The notes beneath the pieces were generated by a model. That model ran no database searches. It worked only from the letters and a program-made list of their open reading frames with translations, and was not told the origin of the DNA. From Telmatherina bonti (Eukaryota; Chordata; Actinopteri; Atheriniformes; Telmatherinidae), in contig OW121840.1 in NCBI GenBank assembly GCA_933228915.1, positions 4,283,999 to 4,347,998 on the forward strand: a stretch of DNA of 64,000 bases. Reading direction: 5' to 3'. A program made the translations under genes and the position numbers. Of this stretch, positions 1 to 10,114 are shown in pieces; the first letter of the stretch is position 1; each line of letters starts with the position of its first letter.

Positions 1-2932
1 CGTTTTCATCATGTTTCACGTCTCATCCCGACGTTTTCATCATGTTTCACGACTCATCCCGACGTTTTCATCATGTTTCACGACTCATCCCGACGTTTTC
101 ATCATGTTTCACGTCTCATCCCGACGTTTTCATCATGTTTCACGTCTCATCCCGACGTTTTCATCATGTTTCACGTCTCATCCCGACGTTTTCATCATGT
201 TTCACGACTCATCCCCACGTTTTCATCATGTTTCACGTCTCATCCCGACGTTTTCATCATGTTTCACGACTCATCCCGACGTTTTCATCATGTTTCACGA
301 CTCATCCCGACGTTTTCATCATGTTTCACGTCTCATCCCGACGTTTTCATCATGTTTCACGTCTCATCCCGACGTTTTCATCATGTTTCACGTCTCATCC
401 CCACGTTTTCATCATGTTTCACGTCTCATCCCGACGTTTTCATCATGTTTCACGACTCATCCCGACGTTTTCATCATGTTTCACGACTCATCCCGACGTT
501 TTCATCATGTTTCACGTCTCATCCCGACGTTTTCATCATGTTTCACGTCTCATCCCGACGTTTTCATCATGTTTCACGACTCATCCCGACGTTTTCATCA
601 TGTTTCACGACTCATCCCCACGTTTTCATCATGTTTCACGTCTCATCCCGACGTTTTCATCATGTTTCACGACTCATCCCGACGTTTTCATCATGTTTCA
701 CGTCTCATCCCGACGTTTTCATCATGTTTCACGACTCATCCCGACGTTTTCATCATGTTTCACGACTCATCCCGACGTTTTCATCATGTTTCACGTCTCA
801 TCCCGACGTTTTCATCATGTTTCACGACTCATCCCGACGTTTTCATCATGTTTCACGTCTCATCCCCACGTTTTCATCATGTTTCACGTCTCATCCCGAC
901 GTTTTCATCATGTTTCACGACTCATCCCGACGTTTTCATCATGTTTCACGTCTCATCCCGACGTTTTCATCATGTTTCACGTCTCATCCCGACGTTTTCA
1001 TCATGTTTCACGTCTCATCCCGACGTTTTCATCATGTTTCACGACTCATCCCGACGTTTTCATCATGTTTCACGACTCATCCCCACGTTTTCATCATGTT
1101 TCACGACTCATCCCGACGTTTTCATCATGTTTCCTGACTCATCCCGACGTTTTCATCATGTTTCACGTCTCATCCCGACGTTTTCATCATGTTTCACGAC
1201 TCATCCCGACGTTTTCATCATGTTTCACGTCTCATCCCCACGTTTTCATCATGTTTCACGACTCATCCCGACGTTTTCATCATGTTTCACGTCTCATCCC
1301 GACGTTTTCATCATGTTTCACGACTCATCCCGACGTTTTCATCATGTTTCACGTCTCATCCCCACGTTTTCATCATGTTTCACGTCTCATCCCGACGTTT
1401 TCATCATGTTTCACGTCTCATCCCCACGTTTTCATCATGTTTCACGACTCATCCCGACGTTTTCATCATGTTTCCTGACTCATCCCGACGTTTTCATCAT
1501 GTTTCACGACTCATCCCGACGTTTTCATCATGTTTCACGTCTCATCCCCACGTTTTCATCATGTTTCACGACTCATCCCGACGTTTTCATCATGTTTCAC
1601 GTCTCATCCCGACGTTTTCATCATGTTTCACGACTCATCCCGACGTTTTCATCATGTTTCACGTCTCATCCCCACGTTTTCATCATGTTTCACGACTCAT
1701 CCCGACGTTTTCATCATGTTTCACGACTCATCCCGACGTTTTCATCATGTTTCACGTCTCATCCCGACGTTTTCATCATGTTTCACGACTCATCCCGACG
1801 TTTTCATCATGTTTCACGACTCATCCCGACGTTTTCATCATGTTTCACGTCTCATCCCGACGTTTTCATCATGTTTCACGTCTCATCCCGACGTTTTCAT
1901 CATGTTTCACGACTCATCCCGACGTTTTCATCATGTTTCACGTCTCATCCCCACGTTTTCATCATGTTTCACGACTCATCCCGACGTTTTCATCATGTTT
2001 CACGACTCATCCCGACGTTTTCATCATGTTTCACGACTCATCCCGACGTTTTCATCATGTTTCACGTCTCATCCCGACGTTTTCATCATGTTTCACGTCT
2101 CATCCCGACGTTTTCATCATGTTTCACGTCTCATCCCGACGTTTTCATCATGTTTCACGACTCATCCCGACGTTTTCATCATGTTTCACGACTCATCCCG
2201 ACGTTTTCATCATGTTTCACGTCTCATCCCGACGTTTTCATCATGTTTCACGACTCATCCCGACGTTTTCATCATGTTTCACGACTCATCCCGACGTTTT
2301 CATCATGTTTCACGTCTCATCCCCACGTTTTCATCATGTTTCACGTCTCATCCCGACGTTTTCATCATGTTTCACGACTCATCCCGACGTTTTCATCATG
2401 TTTCACGACTCATCCCGACGTTTTCATCATGTTTCACGTCTCATCCCGACGTTTTCATCATGTTTCACGTCTCATCCCGACGTTTTCATCATGTTTCACG
2501 ACTCATCCCGACGTTTTCATCATGTTTCACGACTCATCCCGACGTTTTCATCATGTTTCACGACTCATCCCGACGTTTTCATCATGTTTCACGACTCATC
2601 CCGACGTTTTCATCATGTTTCACGTCTCATCCCCACGTTTTCATCATGTTTCACGTCTCATCCCGACGTTTTCATCATGTTTCACGACTCATCCCGACGT
2701 TTTCATCATGTTTCACGTCTCATCCCGACGTTTTCATCATGTTTCACGTCTCATCCCGACGTTTTCATCATGTTTCACGACTCATCCCGACGTTTTCATC
2801 ATGTTTCACGACTCATCCCGACGTTTTCATCATGTTTCACGTCTCATCCCGACGTTTTCATCATGTTTCACGTCTCATCCCGACGTTTTCATCATGTTTC
2901 ACGACTCATCCCGACGTTTTCATCATGTTTCA
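1..2932. repeat. 31-bp minisatellite in anks6 intron, ~94.6 copies
   Basis: A 31-bp unit with core TTTTCATCATGTTTCACG is repeated from the first base of the window, so the array probably extends to the left. The start of the last partial copy (2915) is exactly 94 x 31 bases after position 1, so there is no net indel. Variation is almost confined to two sites: A or T after CACG, and G or C after CATCCC. Two copies carry TTTCCTGACTC instead of TTTCACGACTC (near 1131 and 1472). The unit has no stop codon in any + frame, which produces open frames of up to 974 codons. These are not regarded as a gene: there is no codon bias, all three frames are open, and the array lies within the intron before the exon at 4155. 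Confidence 0.97.
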
Positions 2933-3774
2933 TGAAGAAGGATAAAAACGACACTGAGATGACAACAACCTGTTTCTTTACATCCTGAACCTTCTGACTA
3001 ACAGGAAAATGAAACGTTTCCACGGCGATGAAGCTGAAAACGGTGCGATGAAGAGTCCAGCTGTTTAACACGGTGCTTTTAATCTGAAAGCGTTACTGTG
3101 TTTTGTTGGTTCTCTGTTGCAAAAGATGAACATTTAATTTCATGCCGTTATTTATTCAGTTTATTTGTGTTATTTTTCCCAAAGTCGGTCAGAAGACTCA
3201 GGAAACATTGACATCAGTGGGCGTTTTACCATTTGACAGAAAGAATCCAAGGACGAAACAGAAATTCGGTCTCATGACAACCCTTGTTCTCACGGGTTCC
3301 AACTGGCTTTAAAACTGGGCCAGGTAATGTTGGGGAGCTGCCAGGTGTTGCTAGGCAACAGCAGCAGGGATCTCCTTCCATCTGGGGGAACTATGGCCGT
3401 ATGACGTTCCACAGGTAAATACCTGCTGCAGCGTCTGGAGTTTATTCTGAGCTTTCTCCTCCACCTGACGCTGCTTTTATTGACTCTATTCTTTATTCTG
3501 GATTCTTTATCCTGATTCCTGCAGGTGATAAAATGAGTTAGTTGTGTCGGAGTCCGTTGTTGGGACTGTAAGCTAGTCTGTTGTCGGTTCCACCTCGCTC
3601 TTTTTATATCCAAACCGCAGAAATCTCATCTTTTAGGAACAAGGCCATCAGTTTGGGTTGGCTGCTCATCTTTTAGTGAATTATCCTCTGAAACGCGTCT
3701 GCTGCCGTCTTCATGTTCATGTATTGCAGCGTGCCGTAAAGTGTCTTGATGTAAAAATATTGCAGTAAAGCGGC

Positions 3775-3860
3775 TGATGGTGGCGTAAACGATGGAGCCT
3801 CGAATGTAACGATTTCTGTCGTCCAGACGACATATATCGTCATATCCCCCAGCTCTAATA
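3775..3860. mobile_element. possible hAT-type transposon end remnant
   Basis: The segment GACGACATATATCGTCATA followed by CCCCCAGCTCTAA resembles, on the minus strand, the start of fish hAT-like elements that begin with TAGAGCTGGG and run into an ATCG-rich stretch. Only one end is visible and no target-site duplication was found, so this is a weak assignment. Confidence 0.35.
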
Positions 3861-3987
3861 TACAGTAACCTGAGGGGTCTAACTATATTTCTTATTGTTC
3901 AGAATGTATCGACTAGTATCAGGACAAAGAACCACTTCACCCAGAGGAACACGTGTCTGAGGAACATCATCTTCCGCTGTTTTAAAT

Positions 3988-4118
3988 CACCATGGTCACA
4001 TGGGGTGAATCACCATGGTTACCGGGGGTGAATTACATGGGGGGGGGGTGAAGAATCACCATGGTTACCGGGGGTGAATCCCCATGGTTACATGGGGCGG
4101 GTGAATCCCCATCCCCAG
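3988..4118. repeat. short degenerate tandem repeat, CACCATGGTTACCGGGGG type
   Basis: About four imperfect copies of a segment containing CACCATGGTTAC, a G run and TGAAT lie just upstream of the exon at 4155. One copy has expanded to a run of ten G near 4040. No function is apparent. The distance to the splice acceptor is only about 35 bp. Confidence 0.7.
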
Positions 4119-4154
4119 CACAGCGGCTTCCTTCAGTCGTGACTCTCTCTCCAG

Positions 4155-4367
4155 GTTTGGTCACCTGACCGTGGCCCACATCCTCTTGGAAAACGGGGCG
4201 GAGATAAATGGACGGAATCGGCTCGGCGCCAGTGTCCTGAGCATGGCGGCTCGAGGGGGACACGCACACATGGTGAAGCTCCTCCTGGAGGGCGGCGCCT
4301 ATGTGGATGACTATGATCACCTGGCCGCTGCTGCGGAGGTGGTCTCCAATGGCAACAACAACAACAG
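4155..4367 (+). CDS. anks6: anks6 internal coding exon (ankyrin repeats)
   Basis: This exon encodes part of the ankyrin array of ANKS6, a ciliary protein that partners NEK8, INVS and NPHP3 in the inversin compartment. The reading starts at 4156 after one base completing a split codon. It holds the helix-turn-helix signatures TVAHILLENGAEIN and GASVLSMAARGGHAHMVKLL, which match the vertebrate ANKS6 region with NRLGASVL. The acceptor is CTCTCTCCAG at 4154; the donor is AACAG|GTGCAG at 4367/4368, phase 2. The exon ends in an asparagine run encoded by AAC triplets (SNGNNNN), in the loop region before the next repeat, which is probably the least constrained part. Reading past the donor meets a stop within 50 bases. 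The product is ANKS6 rather than ANKS3 because the later exons also match it. The exon is 213 nt. Confidence 0.95.
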
Positions 4368-4434
4368 GTGCAGGTGGTTGTGTTTCCAGAGTACGAGGCT
4401 GATGAGTTGCTGATGACGTTCCTTTGGTCCACAG
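4368..4434 (+). other. anks6: 67-bp anks6 intron
   Basis: A very short GT-AG intron between two ankyrin exons. Donor is AG|GTGCAG and acceptor is TGGTCCACAG|T. Splicing joins AG to T and makes a serine codon, keeping the frame into the next exon. It lies within a few kilobases of introns hundreds of times longer. Confidence 0.9.
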
Positions 4435-4627
4435 TGCTGTAGGGTTTGGACCTGCCGATGCTCCAGGAGGAGGCAGAGACTTTATGGACATCACGCCACT
4501 GATGGCGGCGTCTCAGCATGGACACGAGCCGGCGGTCCGCCTGCTGCTGGAGTGGGGAGCGGATGTCAACTTCTCTCAGAAGACCACCGGCTGGGGGCCG
4601 CTTATGGTGGCCACGCTCAGCGGAAAG
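4435..4627 (+). CDS. anks6: anks6 internal coding exon (ankyrin repeats)
   Basis: This 193-nt exon continues the ankyrin array. After a Gly/Pro/Ala-rich loop (GFGPADAPGGGRD) it encodes DITPLMAASQHGHEPAVRLL and LEWGADVN, then the start of the next repeat, GWGPLMVATLSGK. The ITPLM..QHGHE..VRLL.EWGAD pattern is characteristic of ANKS6. The acceptor is CCACAG at 4434. The donor is GGAAAG|GTAGGG at 4627, phase 0. The upstream loop differs in length and composition from the mammalian protein as I remember it, which is expected for a linker between repeats. Confidence 0.95.
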
Positions 4628-4706
4628 GTAGGGTTGTGCTGGTTTCATGTCAGGGTTCTGGTGGTCCCAGCTGGCTTCTGATCACGGTTCTGGTTCTGCT
4701 CCGCAG
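4628..4706 (+). other. anks6: 79-bp anks6 intron
   Basis: Short GT-AG intron: donor GTAGGG at 4628, acceptor CTCCGCAG ending at 4706, phase 0. Reading through it on the + strand runs into a stop, so it is a true interruption. Confidence 0.9.
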
Positions 4707-4857
4707 GTGGCTGTGGCCCAGCTGCTGGTCGAGCGAGGCGCTGACCCGGACCAGGTCAACGTTCTGTCCAAAACTGCTTTTGAACTGGCGCTGCAACTTA
4801 AACAGAGAGACATCAAAACGTACCTGGACAGCATCACCAGCGTCCGTCCTCAGACGG
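4707..4857 (+). CDS. anks6: anks6 internal coding exon (ankyrin repeats)
   Basis: This 151-nt exon encodes VAVAQLLVERGADPDQ, completing one repeat, then LSKTAFELALQLKQRDIKTY and the linker ITSVRPQT. In ANKS6 the same order occurs: a VAQ.LVE.GA.PD repeat, then KTAFE.AL..K.RD, then TVRP.T. The donor is ACGG|GTCAGC at 4857/4858, phase 1. The last G joins AT of the next exon to make the aspartate of DEEKKRPD. The alternative of reading on to the stop at 4875 would end the protein in the middle of the ankyrin array and is not favoured. Confidence 0.95.
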
Positions 4858-5734
4858 GTCAGCTTCCTGATCAATAACCGTTCAATGATCTGCAATGAAA
4901 TGTTTGGCCGCGTTGCGCATGTCATCTCTCCCAGAATATACAAAAATGAGCAAAGAGGTGGAGCTGAGAGGGGTTCGATAAATGATTGACATCTAGCAAA
5001 CTACCAGAGGTAGCTGATTGGTTTCCATGCAGACGTGATGTTTCCATGGTGACGTGATGTTTCCAATGTGATGGGATGTTTCCACAAAGACGTTATGTTT
5101 CCATGGTAATGAGGTTGTTTCCTTGCTGACGTGATGTTTCCATGGTGACGTGATGTTTCCATGTAGAAGTCATGTTTCCATGGTGACGTGATGTTTCCAT
5201 AAAGACTCAATGTTTCCATGGTAACATGATGTTTCCATGCAGACGTGATGTTTCCATGGTGATGTGATGTTTCCATGTAGAAGTCATGTTTCCATGGTAA
5301 CATGATGTTTCCATGCAGACGTGATGTTTCCATGGAGACGTGATGTTTCCATGTAGAAGTCATGTTTCCATGGTGACGTGATGTTTCCATAAAGACTCAA
5401 TGTTTCCATGGTAACGTGATGTTTCCATGCAGACGTGATGTTTCCTTGCAGACGTGATGTTTCCATGGTAACATGATGTTTCCATGCAGACGTGATGTTT
5501 CCATGGTGATGTGATGTTTCCATGTAGAAGTCATGTTTCCATGGTAACATGATGTTTCCATGCAGACGTGATGTTTCCATGGTGATGTGATGTTTCCATG
5601 TAGAAGTCATGTTTCCATGGTAACATGATGTTTCCATAAAGATGGGATGTTTCCAGGCAGTAAAATGATTTTTTATGAGATGTTAAATACCAGGATGTTC
5701 CCTTTTCATTAAATCTTCTCTGGTTTCTTCACAG
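4858..5734 (+). other. anks6: 877-bp anks6 intron
   Basis: GT-AG intron from GTCAGC to TTTCTTCACAG. Most of it (5022-5655) is a 19-bp class tandem repeat. The remaining bases carry no recognisable element. Confidence 0.9.
5022..5655. repeat. ~19-bp degenerate minisatellite (GATGTTTCCATGG type)
   Basis: About 33 units of 18-20 bp share GTGATGTTTCCATGG, TGCAGACGTGATG or TGTAGAAGTCATG. Three longer blocks (near 5210, 5458 and 5528) repeat the same order of variants, which shows duplication of several units at once. Minus-strand frames of 129 and 117 codons rich in METSRHHGN-like text are products of the repeat. Confidence 0.92.
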
Positions 5735-5779
5735 ATGAAGAGAAGAAACGCCCAGACGTGTTCTCTGCTCTCAGACTAG
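5735..5779 (+). CDS. anks6: anks6 45-nt micro-exon
   Basis: A small exon between acceptor TTTCTTCACAG and donor CTAG|GTGAGT. It encodes, with a split aspartate from the previous exon and a split glycine into the next, DEEKKRPDVFSALRLG. This is the conserved ANKS6 linker DEEK.RPD.F.AL..G that leads into the next ankyrin repeat. It is too short to be found by open-frame length; the case rests on the motif, both consensus splice sites and matching phases (1 and 1). Confidence 0.93.
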   Translation: MKRRNAQTCSLLSD

Positions 5780-5914
5780 GTGAGTTCTGACAGACTGACT
5801 CATTTTTCTTCATGTGTCCATGTGTCGTAATGTTTATATGTCATATCTACATAAATGTTATCATTACAACGTACTGTTTACATATTTATGTCTACATGTT
5901 TACTTGCTTTCCGA

Positions 5915-6830
5915 GGCCAAAGGCCTGTATTCGAAGCTGACTTTCCACTTATGGAAGTAACTCTAAAAACCACACACTTTTATATGAGAGAGCTCTGATC
6001 TTGATGGGAAATGCTGGTAGAATTAAAGAGTTTAACCAGTTTCTAGTGGCGCCTATCTAGATCCTGAATGTCTGGGTAAGAAGGGGTGTTGCCATCATCT
6101 GAGAAGTGAGGGGGTCAAATTACTTTGGGGTCTATTGAGTTATTAATGTGAATGCCCATGGGGCCATTTTTATTATTATTCCGCCGAACTTTGCCGCGCT
6201 ACTCCTCCTGCGCCGTTCAGGTCACTTCAGTCATTTACTTCTCAAACCCTGCAGCTCCTTCAGGACATGCGTGCTACGACTTTTGTCGTTTCAAATCTTC
6301 GTAGTTTTTGAGATATTTAGCATTTTGTAAAAAATTAATTCGGCCTTGTGATTGGATGAAAGTCTTTCAAACCCACCGTGCATTGGACCTTGCAAAAATT
6401 CAGCTCTGTGATTGATTTTGGGGGTTTCAGAGCTCTGCACCGGTTTGCAGTGTCCAGTTCATCAAGGTCCCGTCCCCATCGTCTTTCCTGCAAAATGTTT
6501 GGCACGCTACTCCTCCTACACCTTTTGTCTCACTTCAACCATTCAGGTATCAAACTGTTCAGCTCATTCAGAAGATATGTTCTATGACTTTTGGTCTTTC
6601 TAACATTTAAACTTTTCAAGTTACTCACATTTTTGCCAAATGTTAAAATCCTCTCCAGTGATTGGACGAAACGGAATTCAGCTCAGCGATTGGTCCATTT
6701 TGTGCACCGGGACAGAGGTACACATACAAGGCATGGGTTCAAATGAAGCATTTAACATACAGCTCTATTGTTGTTTGTCGGTTGTTGCTGGTGTGATGGC
6801 GTGCAGTTCTGCAGACTGCTCAGTGTGAAC
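5915..6830. repeat. old dispersed repeat with two diverged internal copies
   Basis: A segment with GCTACTCCTCCTGCGCC near 6198 reappears in diverged form (GCTACTCCTCCTACACC) near 6508. Both are followed by the same order of words: a CAGCTC-TTCAG stretch, a CTATGACTTTTGGTC-like stretch, and GTGATTGGA. This points to an old duplicated dispersed repeat of unknown family. Open frames of 60-70 codons inside it show no protein signature. Confidence 0.55.
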
Positions 6831-7047
6831 TGTTGGTCTCAGCTGCACACTTCAAGGGGCAAAGGAATTTATTTGCAAATGTCCCAGTTAAATATGAAGG
6901 ATTTGTTCCAACAATGCTTCCTGCAACATTTCAACACTTTGATAAATCTTAAACACATTAAAAAAAAATTCACACTGAACAATAAAGTCTTTCACATCTT
7001 TACTGGAGTTTAGTCCAACACTTTTCCCAAGGTAAGACTAAGAGTAC
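6831..7047. other. unassigned intronic sequence
   Basis: A/T-rich sequence with an A run at 6960-6968. No coding or mobile-element signature was recognised. Confidence 0.6.
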
Positions 7048-7130
7048 CAGTGGCGTAGAGAGTCAGTCAGTGTGCCTTGATACACAAGGTCATGGGTTCA
7101 ATCCTGATGTGGAGCAATTAGTAAATATGT
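7048..7130 (+). mobile_element. tRNA-derived SINE head (degenerate)
   Basis: The segment resembles a tRNA promoter region: AGTGGCGTAGAG as an A-box-like block, followed about 45 bp later by GGTTCAATCC, a B box. The stretch between reads as a decayed anticodon arm. It is followed by an unrelated T-rich tail near 7141. No intact cloverleaf was found, so a functional tRNA gene is unlikely. Confidence 0.55.
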
Positions 7131-7619
7131 CAGTTGTGCTGCTTTTTTTTTTCAATTTCTTATACTTATGCAATTTCATTTCAATCATTCAGCATAGTTC
7201 AATAAATTGGCATTCACATTTGCTATTATTTCAATAATAGCTGGTTCTAGTTTATCAATTGAATCTATCCTTAGCAGCTGAAGAAGCACAAAACCACTAA
7301 CAGCGCAACACCAGGGAACCAACGTTACTTTCCTAAAACAATAAAATCTCAAAATTTGAAGTCAAAATCTAAAATCTAAAGCTGCCAAACTCTGGTTGAG
7401 ATGACATAGAATCACCCTGGAGTGTCTACAGGGGGAGTATTCGAATTATTACATGCCAAACGACGACACTGAAAACAAAAAGTTCCGTAAAACACTGTTC
7501 CTCTTTAAAAATGTCAGCACTAAAATGACATGGAAGTGACGTGATAATTGGGTAATAAGCCTCATCATTTCATGTAATGGCAAAAAGTGACCCAACAATA
7601 AACACGTCAACATGTTTAA
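7131..7619. other. unassigned intronic sequence
   Basis: A/T-rich stretch with several short A and T runs. A 163-codon minus-strand frame overlapping 7449-7940 is a shadow of the + strand LINE that begins near 7620. Nothing else can be supported. Confidence 0.6.
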
Positions 7620-7664
7620 AAAGGCCCTGAGGCCCTGGAAACTGCCAAACAAAGGCTCCAACCA

Positions 7665-8680
7665 TTGGCTGCGCGACTGAAGAGATGCACAAGAGAAGTT
7701 GAAGCCAGAAGAATAAACTGGCTGTTCCCAACTAACCCAGCTAAAGTGTACTCCCAGTGGCAGGGTAGTACTACACAAGCTGACCCACCAAGGCAGGAGA
7801 TGGAACGATACTGGAAAGGCATGTGGGAGAAGGAGGCAGCACATAACAGTGAAGCACAGTGGTTCAAAGACCTCAGAGCAGACCACAGTTCCCTCCCTGA
7901 ACAAGACCCAGTTACCATCACGGTGGCAGATATCCAGCATAGACTCTCAGGTATGAAGAACTGGTCAGCACCTGGCCCTGATATGATCCATTCCCACTGG
8001 CTAAAGAGACAGACTTCACTCCATGAACACCTGACAACACAAATAAACCAACTCCTGAGGGATGGGACTCATCCTGAATGGCTGACCAAGGGACGAACAG
8101 TCCTGATACTGAAAGGCCCCCACAAGGGATCAGTCCCATCCAACTACCGGCCAATAACCTGCCTCTCCACGACATGGAAGCTCCTGTCAGGCATCATAGC
8201 GGCTAAGGTAAGTGGGCACATGGATCAATACATGGCAGAGACACAGAAAGGCATTGGCAGAGGAACCAGAGGAGCCAAACATCAGCTGCTGGTTGACAGA
8301 ACAGTCGCCTGAGACTGCAAAACCAGACACACAAACCAGTGCACCGCCTGGACTGACTACCGGAAAGCCTACGACTCGATGCTACACACATGGATCCTGG
8401 AATGTCTGAAGCTGTACAAGATCAATGGCAGCATGAGGACCTTCGTTCCAAATGACATCAAGCTGTACGCTAAGAGTGAGCAGGACATCGACTCACCGAT
8501 CCACACCACCAGGATCTATGGCAGAAACATCGGAATGTCATTCGGACTGGAGAAATGTGGGCGGATGATAACAAAGAGAGGGAAGGTAATCCATACGGAG
8601 GGCATTGCACTCCCAGAGGGCAGGATAACAGATGTGGAGGAAAGCTACAAGTACCTGGGCATACCACAGGCGAATTAACA
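7665..8680 (+). pseudogene. LINE reverse transcriptase, broken
   Basis: The reading from 7665 runs to a TGA at 8310 and continues in the same family alignment immediately after it (DCKTRHTNQCTAW). A single C-to-T change of a CGA arginine codon would explain the stop. About 110 bases further on, the text jumps from INGSMRTFV to NDIKLYAKSE: a segment of roughly 70-80 residues, including the catalytic YxDD box expected just before DIKLYAK, is missing. The remaining fingers and thumb segments are recognisable. The enzyme cannot be active. Confidence 0.85.
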
Positions 8681-8831
8681 ATTAACAGCTATGCCATGCC
8701 AGTGATCAGACACACTGCTGGGAAAATAAGCTGGCCAACGGAGGAAGCTCAGACCACGGATGTCAAAACACGGAATCTGCTCATCATGGAGGGTTCCACT
8801 GCAAGTCCAGTGTCCAGCGACTAGACACAAA

Positions 8832-9828
8832 CGGTGTGTTCAGACCAAAGACGTTTTTGACGCTCAAAACGCTGAACACTCGACGCTGCTCACTAAACTA
8901 TCACTTTTGTGTCCGACACCCAAAACGCTCCTGCCGCGTCTGCCGGTTGTCTGGAGCAAACGCTGCAGAAAAGAGAGGAGGGGGCGGAGCTTTCCTTCAG
9001 GTCAGTCTGAATGATGGCGGTGCAGTAGAGAGACGACATGGTTTCATTTAATAAATAAAGCTAGAGAACGTCGTCGTAGGGCAGTGATAGTCACTGTTAA
9101 TGCAACAAGAGCCGCACTCAACAGAGAGGCCCCCCCTCCCAAAAAAAGTGTTGCCATGCTACGTATCCTGCTACGTTGGCAAATCAGTAACATTCAGCTT
9201 ATCAGCAAGGAATGGTGATCCTAAATATTACACGGAGTAACGGCTTATGCAACAGTATATGGTGAAAATACAACAATGCCTCCAGAATGTGGGCGTTTCT
9301 TTTTCATTATATATACGGAGCTACCGACGGAGCAGCTCTGTGGTGGAGTTCGCTGCAGCTGAAATCAGCCAGAACTGGCAACTCTGACAGGGTCAGTTAG
9401 GGCCGTTAGGACAGCAGAGTTTCTGCAAACAGCCTGCAGCTCTTGTTAGTGGAGAGAACTGCAGCGTTGAGGATCATTATGACTTGTTTAGATGCATTTT
9501 CAGAAAGCCAGCGGCTGCTTCACGAGCCGCAAGGCAAGAGTCAGAGAGCCGCATGAGGAACGTTGTCGTAGGACGCCTCAGCCCCGGGTCTGGGTTCACC
9601 ACAGGAATCGTAGACGTATTCCAGGAACTGCCAGCTGATCGCTCTGATTGGTTGACGCCCCGCATCAAGCGGCCCAAGTTCAGATTTTCCATCTCTGGCT
9701 TTTGACGTGTGTGTCGCTCAAAACGCGGCGCGAGAAAGCTCGACACCCCCTTGACGTACCTCCACATGGACTTTACATGTAAACCTGCCGCTCTTGACGT
9801 TCAAAATGCGTTTGGTCTGATTGCACTG
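8832..9828. mobile_element. ~1-kb non-autonomous DNA transposon inserted in the LINE
   Basis: The LINE reading stops near 8825 (…RLDTK) and resumes near 9831 (SMSIKATIQGETSK). The intervening segment has inverted ends: the left end starts CGGTGTGTTCAGACCAAAG and the right end, read on the minus strand, starts CAGTGCAATCAGACCAAACG. They share TCAGACCAAA and a C-GTG start. Subterminal GACGCTCAAAACGC and GACGTTCAAAATGCG are also mirrored. There is no transposase. A clean target-site duplication was not seen; AAA and TAA flank the ends, and a few LINE codons are missing. The superfamily is uncertain (PIF/Harbinger or hAT). Confidence 0.72.
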
Positions 9829-10114
9829 TAAGCATGAGCATCAAGGCCACTATCCAAGGTGAAACATCCAAGCTCCATGATACATCAGGAAGAGGGCACC
9901 GAGGGATGAAGCACTTAGTGAACGTCTCAGACAATGGAGTCTGGAGGAACACGAGATGGAAGAACCATCATGGGAGGAAAAGCTTCTGCATGGGATGTAC
10001 CACCGGCAGATCACCGAAGTGGCCGATATAAACAAGTCCTATCAATGGCTGGAGAGGGCTGGACTGAAGGACAACACAGAGGCAGGAATCATGGCAGCAC
10101 AGGAGCAGGTCCAG

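Larger units (their letters stand above)
2933..4154 (+). other. anks6: anks6 intron, 3' part
   Basis: About 1.2 kb between the 31-bp array and the first recognised exon. It contains no coding segment I can support. A minus-strand frame of 107 codons at 3290-3613 is compositionally random. The segment ends in the pyrimidine-rich acceptor GACTCTCTCTCCAG, with the splice after position 4154. A possible old transposon end and a short G-rich tandem repeat are listed separately. Confidence 0.8.

Noticed and set aside
11..2988. Overlapping + strand open frames of 974, 599, 478 and 471 codons
   Set aside because: They come from a 31-bp repeat without stop codons; all three frames are open and the segment is inside an intron.
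3290..3613. A minus-strand 107-codon gene in the first intron
   Set aside because: No domain, no splice support and no unusual composition; expected by chance.
4033..4648. Minus-strand frames of 153 and 171 codons opposite the anks6 exons
   Set aside because: They are antisense shadows of GC-rich ankyrin codons and cross proven splice sites.
4155..4857. Assignment of the ankyrin exons to ANKS3, INVS or a generic ankyrin protein
   Set aside because: The linker DEEK.RPD.F.AL, the DVDKQD.VHGWTALMQATYHG block and NGYTAFDLVMLLNDP together are specific to ANKS6.
7048..7130. A functional tRNA gene
   Set aside because: A- and B-box-like words are present, but the acceptor and anticodon arms do not pair; a SINE head is more likely.
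7449..8391. Minus-strand frames of 163, 101, 85 and 62 codons
   Set aside because: They are complements of the + strand LINE reverse transcriptase, which has clear family motifs.
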